In this document: positions 11,746 to 24,492 of the stretch, piece by piece | Numbering within the stretch: position 1 is the stretch's first letter | How the letters are laid out: the number at the start of each line of letters is the position of its first letter | DNA from: Cotesia glomerata | Lineage: Eukaryota; Arthropoda; Insecta; Hymenoptera; Braconidae | DNA length: 64,000 nucleotides | NCBI RefSeq assembly: GCF_020080835.1 | Contig: NC_058166.1 | Span: 16,641,043-16,705,042 of the forward strand | Direction of reading: 5' to 3' | Position numbers and translations under genes: made by a program | Notes under the pieces: model-generated | Told to the model about the DNA's origin: nothing | The model's database searches: none | The model's input: the letters and a program-made list of their open reading frames with translations, nothing else

Positions 11746-12754
11746 TATTGTTAAAATAAAAATCTTATGAAAAAAAGCTTTTCATATCTTTAATTAATTA
11801 AAAAAATTTTTAAATCATTATTTATCAGAAAATTATTAAGAAAAATTTTTCAACTTTGTTCTTACCTTTAACGAACTGCATTGATGATTATTCTCGGAAA
11901 ATCTCTCGACCACCTCCCTAGAAAAAAATGTTTTTGTTGAAATGAAAATCATGTTTTAAAAAAAAATAAAAATCTTTATTATTTATATACTTGTGAATAA
12001 AAAATAGTTCACTTTTCATACTATCGAATAATAGAATTTTTTTTATTCAACATAAAAACCAGGAAACATTCTACGAAATAGTATTTCGTAATACCCTTTG
12101 CCATTTTTATCATTATTGATGGTCATAAAGCCTTGGTAAATCGATTTATCGCGAGTGGTATATGGACAGAGCAGAGCAGAGCAGAGAGATGATTACGATA
12201 AAACGTTCAGCGTTGACGTTTGTCCTCTGACACAACTCCAAAAATTGCAATCTCGAAAAATCTGCTTTTATACTTACTAATATATATATAAATAAAAATA
12301 ATAAAATAAAACTGCTGAAAAAATCACTAGATTTTTTTTATAAATATTTTTCCATCTCCATCTAGTTTATTCAATTTGCAACATTTCCATCATGTGAAAA
12401 AATATTTTTCATTTTACTGTACTTGACATATATGGTGACGTCATTACAACGAGTTATTACTTTTTTACATGCAATAAAAAATATTATTGGTCGATTTTAT
12501 TATAAAAAAGTATGTACTCGGAAAAAATTATTTTTATAATAAAATTATAGTTTTTAAAAAAAATTTATCTCAAGTTAAAATTTTTAAATATTAATTATAT
12601 TTTTTCACAAAATTTTAATTTTTCTACGTTTAAAAATTGAACCAAATTTTGGAAAAGAATGATTTATTTTTAAGTCTTTTTAATAAATTCTGACTTAAAA
12701 AATTTAAAATAATAAATTATTAAAATTAATTTTAATATAGCAATTTTTTAAAGA
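11746..12754. other. AT-rich non-coding stretch
   Basis: No gene. A short GCAGA repeat (three units) lies near 12171-12186. Otherwise it is AT-rich sequence up to the Hel-A start. Confidence 0.5.
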
Positions 12755-13314
12755 TCTATATTATTAAGAGAATAAGCAAAATTTTGTGGCCAGTGTATTT
12801 ATATGATAAAATGAGTTTTTATGGTTAAATTTGGTATCGTTGAAAAAGTCTTGACCTGGAGCTGTGCCTTTTCATGGTTTCATATTATTCTCACCAATAG
12901 TCAATTTGTAATGATAAGTATTTAGGCTGCATTCAAATATACTCTATCTCTAGATGCATAATTAAGAAAAGACCTTGTATCTCGTGAACTATTCACATTT
13001 TTAAAGATATAATCTCATCCCGATGATACACTCATCAAGACCTTTCATTTGAGTACCCACATCAATTTTTCATATATTTATCTAGTTATATATATTATAT
13101 ATATAAATATATGAAAATGCATGTGGGTACTCAAATAAAAGCTTTTGATGAGTGTAACATCGGGATGAGCTTATATCTTTAAAAATGTCAGTAGTTAAAA
13201 AAGTACAGTGCAATTTAACAAAAGTCACTATTTAATAAAGGAAAATTTTATATATTTATAGTTTACAAGTCACGGCAGTCACATAGTGACTGCAAGGTTG
13301 CTAGTGAAAATTAT
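12755..13314 (+). mobile_element. Hel-A Helitron, full length, one module
   Basis: This is the clearest minimal copy. The 5' end is TCTATATTATTAAGAG preceded by A. The 3' end is GCAGTCACATAGTGACTGC, then AAGGTTG, then CTAG followed by T. Those are the hallmarks of canonical Helitrons: TC start, CTRR end, a terminal hairpin about 10 nt from the end, and A^T insertion without duplication. One palindromic module at about 13012-13185 lies between unique 5' and 3' regions. At 560 bp and with no Rep/helicase it is non-autonomous. Confidence 0.88.
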
Positions 13315-13559
13315 TGTAAAAAGAATTTAAAAAAAAAATCCTTGGAGTAAATTTTACTCTAGGATTGAATCGTCTAAAAATTATCAAGATTTTTTAGAGA
13401 AAAAAATAAAGTGAAGATTTAATTTGTAATTCCATAAATCGAGAGATTCAAATGGTAATTCAAGACAGGAGCAGTAAATATTATTTTAATAGAATAAAGT
13501 GTATTTTATAACAATAAAAAGTGAATAAATATATAATAAACAAGGGTAACATTTTAAAG

Positions 13560-13990
13560 TAACAATATAAACCGAGGCGAAATGTAGTCTGACCAAAAGT
13601 AGTTGGTATCTCCTTGTCCTGACATACGACACTTTCAAGGACTCTAGACTTTTCTATTTAGATTCCTTTCCAAGTATACGAGTTAAAGTACGAGTATGAG
13701 TACCACCGGCAAAAGCTCCAGCAAAAGCACTGCAAGAGTAGCTTGAAAGTGAGAAATGCTTGGCGGGACATCGTGTTCCCGTTATCGTACTCGCCGGCAC
13801 ACTTGGTGTGCGTTATCGCGGCCGTTACCTGTCCTATCTCGGAAAAATATATTCCTCCGTGGTGGCCATCAAGAAAAGGAGTACCAGCTTCATGAGGACC
13901 AGAGATGGGCGGCGAGGAAAAAGACGTTGTGGCTGGATGGCAATCGATAAGGTTCATCTTGTCACCCAGATAACCTCTTTCCTTTCTCAC
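13560..13990. other. GC-richer unique islet
   Basis: Unique sequence with overlapping open frames on both strands (110 codons minus, 89 and 64 codons plus). Overlap on both strands is typical of GC-rich DNA that simply lacks TA-rich stop codons. No domain motif, signal peptide or splice site supports any of them. It could be a regulatory or conserved non-coding block. Confidence 0.3.
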
Positions 13991-14523
13991 AAAATATATA
14001 TATACATATATAAAATGTACTGTGTTTAAATATATACACTCTTAAAATATTATCTCGCCTTAATAATATTTATTACTACTGTTATTTTATTGATATTATT
14101 TTTAGTGTTCGCTACGGGACACTGCCGAGATTACACAACTATTTTTTATTAAAGTTTAATACTTTTTTTATCGAGCCTATAGAGGTTCCGTTTTTTTCAC
14201 CCTATCCTATTTATGGTTAATGATTTTTTCGGGTTATATTTACTGGTTTTTTCCAATAGATTTAGTTTTAGTTCATCGGTGAAAATGGTTTTGATGTTTT
14301 GGAAAGAATTTTATACTGGTAAAGTACTAAAAAATTCTTCAATTTATCTCGAGTTTAAGTTTGGAAATATTAATTGTATTTTTTTATTTTTATTCAATTA
14401 TTAATTGAAACGAAATTCATTTCGAAGTGAATTTTACCTCAAAGAAATTAAATCAATGCAAAATTATTCACTCTGCAAATTTTTTATAGTGTATGGTCTT
14501 ATAGGCCTGTAAATAAATTGGTA

Positions 14524-14716
14524 ATCGGAAAAAATAGACCGGAAAAAGACCCGAAAAAAATTTTAAAATTATGAAAAATTCATATTATTTCATCAAAATT
14601 ATTATAAAATAAAAATTATAATCATATTAATAATTTAATAAATCTGAAATAATATGAATTTTTCATGACTTCAAAATTTTTTCCAGGTCTTTCTTTTCCG
14701 GATCTATTTTTTCCGG
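14524..14716. repeat. Foldback element of about 190 bp
   Basis: The left arm begins ATCGGAAAAAATAGACCGGA and the right arm ends TCCGGATCTATTTTTTCCGG. The pairing continues inward through AATTCATATTATTTCA and its complement to a short AT-rich loop. This is a hairpin MITE with no coding capacity; target duplication not clear. Confidence 0.65.
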
Positions 14717-15400
14717 GTTTCAAATAAATTTTCGATCAAAGATAGTATTGAGAACCTCTAAAAGTAAACTGATTTTTCACAGAAAAATTGAGTATTGTTT
14801 AGAATTAGGATATAAATCCAAAAAAAAACTAAATTGGACACAATTTTTGAAGTTTATTCAAAGAATTTAATATTTTTTCAGAAATAAAAGCTTAAAAAGT
14901 GCCATTCGACAGGCGAAATGGAAATAGATTTCCTACTTAAATAAAATCACAACACAAATAATACAAATACTGCAGTCACATTGATAGAAACCCTTTTTCC
15001 TAAATTGAAACGAATGTAATAGTAAAATTTCATTAAATATCTACAGATAAATAGGTTATTTCTCAGTCTAGAAGAATAGAATGATATGAAAATTGAAGCT
15101 TGTTTAATGGGCTTTAAAATGCAATTTACAAAAATTCGATGAGTTATTTCATTAAAAAATTGAAAGTTTTCATTCGAAAATTTTTGCATTGTTCTCATTA
15201 CTGAACTGATCGATAGATTTGGTTCATCTTCGAATTTAACCTCAGAAATCGTCCAAAGAATGAGTATGTCACGTTTTATTGAGATCTGTATAGAATTGCG
15301 GGAGTTAGAGAAGAGACAAGGCCGATTATATGGTATATATATAAACTTTTAAACTATATCCTCCATGAAAACAAAGTATATGTCGATATATATAAAAAAG

Positions 15401-15642
15401 CGACGGTTTAATTAGCAGTTGGTCAGACTCCTTATTTTTTAGAGGGTGATTTTTTAATATTTTGATGTAGTAATAGTCCAATTATAAATTATTTGAATGA
15501 TCCAAACTAAAATATTATACCTTTATTAGATATTAATGATATTAAATGGTTTTTTAAAGTGATAAATTTTTAACTAATTTTTTTTCGTACTAATAGAAGA
15601 TTTTCTAAAATGGAGTTAGACAATTTGCTAATTAGAACGTCG
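15401..15642. mobile_element. F-family element with inverted repeats of about 30 bp
   Basis: The left end CGACGGTTTAATTAGCAGTT pairs imperfectly with the right end (GCTAATTAGAACGTCG, 15627-15642). The internal part is found in inverse orientation at 44255-44410, inside a Hel-A module. The body is about 240 bp and non-coding. Confidence 0.6.
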
Positions 15643-15917
15643 AAATATATTTTAAATATATTAAAAATCTATAAAAAATATATAACTATATAAAAAATAT
15701 GTATAGAAAATATATTTTTAATAACTAACTTTTGGCCGATGTTCATATATATTTTCGATATATTTTAAAATTCATAAAAAAAATATATTTTGAATATATC
15801 TAGAATATATAAAATATTTATGAAAATTAGCCAAAAGTTAGTTATTAAAAATATATTTACTATACATAATTTATATATGTTTTATAGATTATTTATATAT
15901 TTTTTATGTATTTCGAC
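15639..15917. repeat. AT-rich palindrome next to the F element
   Basis: It starts GTCGAAATATATTTT and closes ATTTCGAC. The inner arms, with AATAACTAACTTTTGGCC and its complement, are near perfect. It overlaps the right end of the F element, and the GTCG motif is shared, so the two may be parts of one composite element. Confidence 0.55.
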
Positions 15918-16942
15918 ATATATTTTTTTTTTATGCATTTTCTGAATCTTCTTGACGAGCTAAGTCGAAATGTAGCAAAATTTTTCAAAAGTTCTGTCAT
16001 GAGGATCAATGCAATAGTTAGATTTCTATGAATTCTACTAAAAAGCAAGTTAGGTCAAGTTTAGGTCAAATTATCAATATGAATGAATTTTTAATTAACC
16101 AATATTTCATTAGCCAAATAGAATTTTATAGTTATGATAGTAATTTAAAATTTTTTTATTCTAAAAACTTGAAAATTTTTCCAAAAAATAAATTTTTACT
16201 ATAAATGTAACAAGATTTAGCATTGGTGATATATATTTTATTTCCAGCAGCGTATTCGCATGAGAAACATTGATAATTGGATAAAATAAAGAGTCGAGTT
16301 TTACAATCACTTTTACGTGCATCCCCATGCACTGTTAACACCCAAATGGTCTGAGTATTCGTGCCAATTCGCCCGTAGTGATAACATTGATTATTCCGTC
16401 ATTTATTTTAGCTTTTCCATTTTTATTTATTTTTTTTTTCCTCAATAATATAATCACTATTACCATCCATTAATTTTAGGTAAAATTTCATAGCGTTTAC
16501 CATAATGACTCGAATGCTTTTAAGTGTACTAATAACAGCACCTCTGTCACCTATTACTATTCGTATTACTATTATCATCGCTAAAAATAATATTTAATTA
16601 TTATTTGGTTAATGAATAGAGAAGATTTCAATTAAATTTACCGACTACTATTAGACTAGATAAAAAAAAAAAGGTCAGTTTTATTTTGAAAATGATGAAA
16701 AAAAGCTTTTAGCAGTGGCCGCAAATGCCAGCGAAAATCCTCTTTTGCAACAGCATTCACTTGAAGGCTATACATATGAACGCGTTCGAAGTGATCCAAA
16801 GTGAGTTTTCCTAAATGACTATGACCCAGAGTACTGCTCAAATGGGTTTCAGTTAGTCAAATTATTTTTACTACAATCGAATTGTAGCCCCTTTAGAAGA
16901 TTATCTTACTTGAAGAATCTGTATGTAAGTTATTTAAAAAGA
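15918..16942. other. AT-rich non-coding stretch
   Basis: No gene and no repeat family recognised. Short frames only (for example reverse 16156-16341 and 16656-16841), without supporting signals. Confidence 0.5.
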
Positions 16943-17133
16943 TAAGCAACCTTGCAGTCACTATGTGACTCCTGTAACTTGTGAACAAAAACTAAATAAA
17001 ATTTTGCTTCATTAAATAATTACTGTTAATAAATTGCACTTTACTTCCTTAACTACTGACATTTTTGAAGATATAAGCTCATTTTGATGTTTCACTCATC
17101 AAGAGCTTTCATTTGAATACCCACATGCATTTC

Positions 17134-17196
<63 letters not shown>
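17134..17196. repeat. (TA)n microsatellite in a palindrome spacer
   Basis: An uninterrupted TA run of about 30 units occupies the loop of a Hel-A module. The same spacer is only a few TA units in other modules, so it has expanded by slippage. Confidence 0.9.
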
Positions 17197-17200
<4 letters not shown>

Positions 17201-17813
17201 AATTGATGTGGGTACTCAAATGAAAGGTCTCGATGAGTGTAATGTCGGGGTGAGCTTATATCTTTAAAAATGTCAGTTGTAGACAAAATACAAGATAATA
17301 TCTTAATTATTGATATTTTTAAAGATATAAGCTCATCTTGATGTTATACTTATCAAGAGCTTTCATTTGAGTACTCACATGCATTTTGATATATTTCTCA
17401 TATATACATGTATATAATATATATAAATATATGAAAAATTGACGTGGGTACTTAAATGAAAGGTCTTGATGAGTGTAATGTCGGGATGAGCTTATGTCGT
17501 TAAAAATATCATCAGTGAACAAAATACAACGTTATTGCTTTATTATTGACATTTTTTAAGATATAAACTCATCCTGATGTTACATACATCAAGAGCTTTC
17601 ATTTGAGTACCCACATGCATTTTGATATATTTTTCATGTACACATATATATAATATATATATAAATATATAAAATATATGAAAAATTGATGTGGGTACTC
17701 AAATGAAAGGTCTCGATGAGCGTAACATCAGGATAAGCTTATATCTTTGAAAATGTCAATAGTTCTCAAGATACAAGGTCATTTCTTAATTATGTATTTA
17801 GAGATAGAGCATT

Positions 17814-17910
17814 CACTGTAAATCCAAGTGTTTTAACAAAACACACATAAATTGTTTTGTTCCTATCCTGAAGCATTGTAGTCACTTTTAAAACACTTGG
17901 ATTTACAGTG
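17814..17910. mobile_element. 97-bp CACTG hairpin MITE inserted in Hel-A
   Basis: Perfect or near-perfect terminal inverted repeats CACTGTAAATCCAAGTGTTT and its complement end in CAGTG. Uninterrupted Hel-A copies read GCATTTTCGAA here, so the insertion added this element plus a 2-bp TT duplication. The empty site makes the boundaries secure. Confidence 0.8.
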
Positions 17911-18049
17911 TTTTCGAATCCAGCCTAAATACTTATCATCATAAATTGACTTGGATTTGGTTATTTTCGTCATAATATAGATAATGAGTCACAAATATCG
18001 GCCTAAGCTTTTAAAACGATAAAAAAGATGAATTTTATTTCATTAGTTG

Positions 18050-18135
18050 ATGTCTCGAACTTAACTCTCTAATTACAAAAATATTCAGCGACCATGCGCC
18101 ACCTGTCGGAGATTTTAAGCACTATTCTTGATCAA
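18050..18135 (+). repeat. H-motif repeat (GCGACCATGCGCCA type)
   Basis: It contains GCGACCATGCGCCACCTGTC preceded by TTAACTCTCTAA. Related blocks occur at 20995-21060 (+), 30680-30765 (-) and 39650-39715 (-). The core is GC-rich in an AT-rich repeat. Element boundaries are not resolved. Confidence 0.5.
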
Positions 18136-18723
18136 AAAATTAAATATAAATATATATTTTCTTTTATTACATTTTTAACCCATCTTTTTCAATCACAATC
18201 TTTTTTAATCTAAGTTTATTTTTCCACTCCATAATTTTCCTATACTCTTATAATTTTTCCTACTAAACTTTGCTCAAGCATTCTCTACGTAACCTTTTCC
18301 CAAGATTCTCTTTAGTTTATTACAAAAATAAAGTTAACTGCGACAAGATAAATAAATAAATAAATAAATTATAACTTTCGTAATTACGAGGTATAAAAGG
18401 GGATATAATTCAATAATAAAGCGAGGTTCTTTAACACTTTGTTAATGCCTTTAATTTAAAGTGAAGAAAGAGAAATAAACGCCCGGGATATCTCATTACT
18501 TGGCTTACAGAGCCGTTCTACGAAACCCGGCTGTATTCCTGTCTAATAGACCCAGGAGCAACATTAGCTTAAGTGATTTAGTCGTCCCCTGGCATCAATG
18601 AAGAAATAAACACCTTTAACTGTCAGCCGGACAGTCCAAAAAATTAAGAAAAATTTGTTACTGTCATTCACATTTTCCTCCGTTTCTGTTTCACAGAGTA
18701 ATTCTCATATAATTTTTAAATTA
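18136..18723. other. Unique AT-rich sequence
   Basis: No gene. A (TAAA)n run lies near 18349-18366. A GC-richer part at 18480-18640 is unique and has no supported frame. Confidence 0.45.
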
Positions 18724-19654
18724 CACTGATAGAATAATTTGTTAAGAAGTAATAAATTGATTTATTAAAATTTTGTTACGTAAATTTTTTGGGAATAAAA
18801 AAAAATTTATTAATATTCAAAACATTTATTAACGTAAAATAAGTTAAAAAGAAAATTAAATATTAACAAACAATATATTAAATACTAAGAAATCATTTTT
18901 TAGTTATTGAAAATACACAGAAAAAAAAATTTCTTGACTGGAGAACAAAATTCTTGGCTCAAGAAAATTTGTCGGGTGCCTGAAGGAAGACCGAAGTTGT
19001 GTTGGCCGAAGTAAAAATTTTTCGAAAAATTCTATTCTTGGTGGATGTCATTTTTTCTTAATTTATCATAAATACTTGATACAATACATTTTTATATTTG
19101 ATCAAGATTTTTAGATACTTTAGGAAAGCAGCGTCACCTACTTCAGCTGAGAAAAAAATTTTCTCACCTGGAGAAAATTTTTCTCTTGATTATTTGATAC
19201 CTATTTTATATTATTTTAGCGTGCAATTATACATATTGAATGAAAAAAAATGATGAAATATTATTTGATCTTGCCATTTGACATGTTAATCAATAAAAAT
19301 ATTAATGAAAATTTACTTCTATTTTTATATTTAATTTTTTGGAGCAAGAGAGAAATTTTCTCAAGACAAGAAAATTTACTTCTATCAAGAACTAAATTTT
19401 TTGGAGCAAGAGGCTAAATTTTCTCAAAACAACAAGATTTTCTTGACTTAAATAAATTTTCTTGGATCAAGAAACGTATTTCTTAAAGCAAGAGAATTAA
19501 TTTGTTGGAATAAGTGAAATTTTTTGTTTTAAAAAAAAAATTTTTTTTCACGAAAATAATTAGGAAGAAAAATAATTTCTTGGCTCAAATGAACCTTTTT
19601 TCTGTGTAATTAAAAATTAAGAAATTTTTTTAAACACTGAAAATCCTATCAGTG
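18724..19654. mobile_element. CACTGATAG element carrying a nested B element
   Basis: The ends are CACTGATAGAATAATT and CCTATCAGTG, with TA outside both. Without the nested B element (18916-19606) the host element is about 240 bp. It is rich in TTTATTAA-type motifs like the C family at 34767 and 51413 and is probably a relative. Confidence 0.7.
18916..19606 (+). mobile_element. B-family inverted-repeat transposon, copy 2
   Basis: CACAG at the left and CTGTG at the right, with TA on both sides. The body follows copy 1 throughout, including AAGCAGCGTCACCTACTTCA. It is nested in a CACTGATAG element, which makes it the younger insertion. Confidence 0.85.
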
Positions 19655-20990
19655 TATAAATTTTATTTCGTCCAATTGTTTCGCGAGCTATACTATAATC
19701 TAATAGACAATGAATCATAACTGAAAGGTTTTATTCCCATTTCTCTTACTAACTAACAGATAAAGCAGCACCCTTTGTCTTTGGATTAAAATTTGTATTT
19801 TTATTTTCGAAAGCTCATAAGCTACTTTTCGAATTGAATACTTATGCATTATACGCAGATTTTCCTCTTTATATCGGGCATCAAACGCAGTATTGTTTTC
19901 ATTTTAAGAGCCGTACAATTGTGAGCAGCAATCAGGATGAGAATTAACCAAGTTTCGCCGAAGATGAAAACTATTCATTATTTATTTTTCTTTTTTTAAT
20001 GTGTAATTTTAAAAACCTGCTGTTTTGAAAATTTTTATTCTAGAGAGAATTTTAAATAAAAAATTTTTGTCTCCGTGTAAAGAAAAGCTCATGCTATTTT
20101 GCCACTCTCAATAAGCGCATTGTATAAAGCTTCAGATCTTCCAACCACAGCCTGTTTCCCGTCTACCCAGAATTCTCGCGGAATCGAGCCAATGTTTTTG
20201 CGTGCCATGCATCTGTGTACAATATACCCACTCAAGCGACCTAACCCTTCTGGGTACACCTAAAGATATTTCCTTTACATAAAAAATCCATCCTAGTTAT
20301 TCTGTTTGTATCTATATCTATATTTTTATAAATTTTTTACTCACCAGAATTTAATAACCGAATAAAAATAGATACCAACAGATATTTTTTTATACGTATC
20401 AATCAATGCAATTATTGTTGTTTGGAATCAAACGCTGTGTGTCAAAAAAGTTGAAAGATAATAAATAAAACGGGTGATACGTGTGCGTAAAAATATTGCA
20501 GTAGTAAAAAGCTCACTCGCGGTTCATGTAACCTGATATGAAATTTTTTATCCATATATATGTATATGTGTGTGCTTGTGTGTTGAGAGTTTTATCTGAG
20601 CGAGTGTAAAGTTATTTATTCTGTTCTGTTTTTTTTTTCTGTCATTATTATTATTATTATTATAATAAAAACTTTAAAATAAAAAAATTGCCGAAGTAAT
20701 TCATGAATTTTTTAGACTAATAGAAAAAAAATCTAATTGATTGAAGAACACTGTTAATGATTCTGAAGAGAAGAAATTTTGAATAAAATTGAAAAATTTC
20801 TTTGTTATAATTATTTATTTTTTCTAGAACTTTTTAAATTGATCGAGATATTAATTGAAAAAAAAAAAAAAAAAAAAAAAATGGTTTTGTCGACGATTAA
20901 AATAAAAAATAATGTTGAATATATTTTTCAAGGGAGTAAAAAATATTATTTTTATTTTATAACTTAATTTTTAAAACTTAAGTCTCTTCT
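19655..20990. other. Unique AT-rich sequence, no supported gene
   Basis: A GC-richer patch lies at 20110-20280. A poly-A tract at 20859-20882 sits inside a short frame (20779-20967) that is not convincing. No repeat family member is recognised. Confidence 0.45.
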
Positions 20991-20994
20991 TATG

Positions 20995-21060
20995 AGAAGA
21001 CTCAGCGATCATGCGCCATCTGTCGGAAAATTTAAACAGTACTTTTTATCAAAAAGTTAC
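20995..21060 (+). repeat. H-motif repeat
   Basis: It contains AGCGATCATGCGCCATCTGT with CGGAAAATTTAAACAGTA following, matching the block at 18050-18135. Confidence 0.5.
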
Positions 21061-21226
21061 ATTTGTAAATTTTGAATGGATAGCAAGCTATCCATGGTAA
21101 AGTTTATTTTTTAGATTATTTTGTTGATTTGAAAACGAAATTTTTGAATTAAGTAATTTTTTTTTTGTGTGAAATAGCTTCACAATTAATTAACTAACCA
21201 TCAATTTTAATTTATAAACTCTATAA

Positions 21227-22430
21227 TCTATATTATTAAGAGAATAAGCAAAATTTTGTGGCTAGTGTATTTATATGATAAAATGGGTTTTTATGGTTAA
21301 ATTTGGTATCGTAGGAAAAGTCTTGACCTGAAATTGTGCCTTTGTAAAGTTTCATATCATTCTCACCAATAGTCAATTTATGATGATAAGTATTTAAGCT
21401 GCATTTGAAAATGTTCTATCTTATTCAATTTTAATTTTAGTTTTTCCAATATTCGTCAAAATTCTTTATTTTAATTTAAAATAATTTTAACAATTTAATA
21501 ATTGATGATTTTTACTTATTTGATGAAGTAAAGTAATAAAATGACTTTGGTATTTATTACTTGCCGGATTAAATAAACAGATTTGGCAATAGCGCGTTTG
21601 ATTATATCCATTACAGAGACGTAGATGAGTGTGTGAGTTAAACATTTCTCTCTCTGTAACTATATTTCTATCCTTTTCTTTTTTCTCAGCTGTTGACGCG
21701 ATGTCGTCAAATCTTTATTCGAATAAATGGCTGACGATAAACGAGTTGCAAACATAAAATTTGACTTTAAATATTTCAAAAATTATATCGGTAATGTATT
21801 ATTATTAAATTGTTTTTATATTTTGCAATAATCCAAACTTCTTGTGTATAGTTTTTTATCCGTTAAAGTTGGAAGGTTAATATTGAAAAAAATAATTAAA
21901 GTCTCGACAAAAGTTTGTTTGCCGTAAGAGCCCGTGTATAAGGAGATAAAATATGTGATTTTTAAAATTTAATATCTAAGTAACTAAACGGTGAATCTTT
22001 TTAAAATTTTGGGATTAGATAAATTACGTATTTATTTATACGTATACTTAATTTCAAAGCTCAAAGTTGGAAATTATTTTTTACATTAGATTCGCTCGAA
22101 CTTCCTTAAGAAATAACCTTGTATCTCGTGAACATTGAGATTTTTAAATATATAAGCTCATCCCGATGTTAAACTCATCAAGACCTTTCATTTGAGTACC
22201 CACATCAATTTTTCATATATTTATAAATATTATATATATGTATATATGAAAAATATATCAAAATGCATGTAGGTACTCAAATGAAAGCTCTTGATGCGTG
22301 TAACATCGGGATGAGCTTATATCTTTAAAAATGTCAATAGTTAAACAAATACATTATTTAATGAAGAAAATTTTTGTTTATTTATAGATCACAAGTCACA
22401 GCAGTCACATAGTGACTGCAAGGTTGCTAG
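21227..22430 (+). mobile_element. Hel-A Helitron with a 680-bp internal replacement
   Basis: Both ends are intact: A|TCTATATTATTAAG at 21227 and the hairpin GCAGTCACATAGTGACTGC with CTAG|T at 22430. One module lies at about 22140-22330. Family homology breaks off after GAAAATGTTCTATC (21420) and resumes at AAGAAATAACC (about 22104). The 680 bp between is unlike other copies and replaces about 15 bp of Hel-A. Either another sequence was inserted with a small deletion, or the Helitron acquired a fragment. Confidence 0.8.
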
Positions 22431-22539
22431 TTTTTATTATTTAATCTTAATGTTATAAAATTCACTTGGCAATAAATCACAAAATAAAATTCCAAATTTT
22501 TTCGGAAAAAAAAATTTGAGAAATAAGACATGTGGACTC

Positions 22540-23330
22540 GGAAGTATTTGGACAATTTGTCACTTGCCACCTTGTAGTAACACAAAAATAATGGTAGTAA
22601 AAGTCTCTATAGATATAGACATAGCATCAACAGCCTTGTGAATAAAAGTGATGCTGGCAGTTGAGTAGTAAATGGAGGTGGGAGTGACGACAGCACGTAT
22701 ACCGAATGAGGAGGAGAAAAGATAGTGGGGAAAACGAATTCGTCGAGGCAAACAGTTTTCGTTCGATCCTCCAATGGGTATTAAATGCGGTTCGGTAGAC
22801 CAAGAGTGAAATTCTGGTCGTACGATATAATGGAATTTTTTATTCTCTCAGGAAGTTCGAAAAAAAAGTAATAAGACAGACCCGATTAAAAAAAGAATAA
22901 AAAAATGAACAAACGGAGGATTAAAATTATGGATCGTTATGAAGGTCTTGTTAGCGTACACTGAGGTGTCTTGATGAGAGAATTTTCGCGTTTAAATTGA
23001 AAAATAAAAAAAAAAAAAAAAAAAGATAAAATTGAATTTAAAATAAAGTAAAAGAAATTTGCAGAAAGAACTTGATTAATTCCATGAATTTTGCAATTAA
23101 TTTTATCCGTACCTGTGCTCGTTTCCGACAACCCGGCTGTTGGGTATGTACTCTGTCTGATTAGATTGGGAGTGCACTACTTGTCTTTTCTAGCTTGATG
23201 AGATTTTTTTACGGTACAGATTAAAGGAAGATCTCGATCTGAATGATGCATCCCGAATGTATATGTTTATGAATTCAGCCGAATTATTGCTGAGTTTATT
23301 ATTAATAATGTATATTATTCAATATAAATA
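22540..23330. other. Unique, GC-richer in part, no supported gene
   Basis: Two reverse-strand frames (22560-22751, 22937-23131) lack splice or domain support. The second runs through a poly-A tract. Possible non-coding conserved block at 22550-22830. Confidence 0.3.
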
Positions 23331-23451
23331 ATTATTTAGGTCAGACCTAAACTGTTTCTCCCAAAATATCTTGTGAAAAAATTTTCTTATTTATTCTGAC
23401 ATGAAAATTGGCCATATCAGGGGAAATCTGGTTTGACATGCCCTTAGATAA

Positions 23452-24492
23452 TCTATATTATTAAGAGAATAAGCAAAATTTTGTGGCCAGTGTATTTATA
23501 TGATAAAATAGGATTTTATGGTTAAATTTGGTATCATTGGAAAGGGCTTGACCTGAAGTTGTGCCTTTTCAAGGTTTCATATAATTCTCACAAATAGTCA
23601 ATTTATGATGATAAGTATTTAAACTGCATTCGAAAATGCTCTATCTCTAGAAACAAAATTAAGAAATGACCCTGTATCTCGTGAACTATTGACATTTTTG
23701 AAGATATTAGCTCATTCCGATGTTATACTCATCAAGACCTTTCATTTAAGTACCCACATCAATTTTTCATATATTTTATATATTTATATATTTCACAAAT
23801 ACCATATATATAAAATATATAAAAATTGCCATGTGGGTACTTAAATGAAAGGTCTCGATGAGTGTAACATCAAGATGAACTTATATTTTTAAAAATGTCA
23901 ATAATTAAGAAATAACCTTATATTTTGTGAACTATCGACATTTTTAAAGATATAAGCTCATCCGGACATTACACTTACCGAGACCTTTCATTTGAGTACC
24001 CATTTCAATTTTTCATATATTTTATATATTTATATATTTCACAAATACCAAATATATAAAATATATGAAAATTTCCATGTGGGTACTTAAATGAAAGGTT
24101 TCAATGAGTGTAACATTGAGATGAGCTTATATCTATAAAAATGTCAATAATTAAAAAACGACCTTGTATCTTCTGAACTATTTTTACAGATATAAGCTCA
24201 CCCCGATGTTACACTCATCAAGACCTTTCATTTGAATACCCACATCAATTTTTCATATATTTTATATATATTACATATATGTATATATGAAAAATATATC
24301 AAAAATGCATGTGGGTATTCAAATGAAAGCTTTCGATGAGTGTAACGTCAGGATGAGCTTATATCTTCAAAAACGTCAATAGTTGAAAAAATACCGTGCA
24401 ATTTAACAAAAGTCATTATTTAAAAAAGCAAAATTTTATTTATTTATCGTCTACAAGTAACGGCGGTCACATAGTGAATGCAAGGTTGCTAG
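23452..24492 (+). mobile_element. Hel-A Helitron, full length, three modules
   Basis: It begins A|TCTATATTATTAAGAG and ends with the hairpin region (slightly decayed: GTCACATAGTGAATGC) and CTAG|T. Three palindromic modules lie in tandem at about 23694-23905, 23935-24150 and 24170-24365. Each is separated by the spacer phrase resembling ACCTTGTATCTTGTGAAC. It is good evidence that module number changes while the ends stay constant. Confidence 0.88.

Larger units (their letters stand above)
16943..17952 (-). mobile_element. Hel-A Helitron, three modules, 5' truncated
   Basis: The 3' end (at the left) keeps the hairpin GCAGTCACTATGTGACT, but CTAG has decayed. Three palindromic modules follow at about 17060-17270, 17312-17510 and 17550-17755. 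Homology to the family stops at 17952, so roughly 115 bp of the 5' end is missing. The first module's spacer has expanded into a long TA microsatellite. A 97-bp CACTG hairpin is inserted at 17814. Confidence 0.8.

Noticed and set aside
13658..13990. 110-codon reverse frame in a GC-rich islet
   Set aside because: Open frames also exist on the opposite strand over the same bases. There is no motif, signal or splice evidence to choose one.
17134..17196. Possible origin or centromeric AT array
   Set aside because: It is a simple TA expansion within the loop of one Hel-A module and does not extend beyond it.
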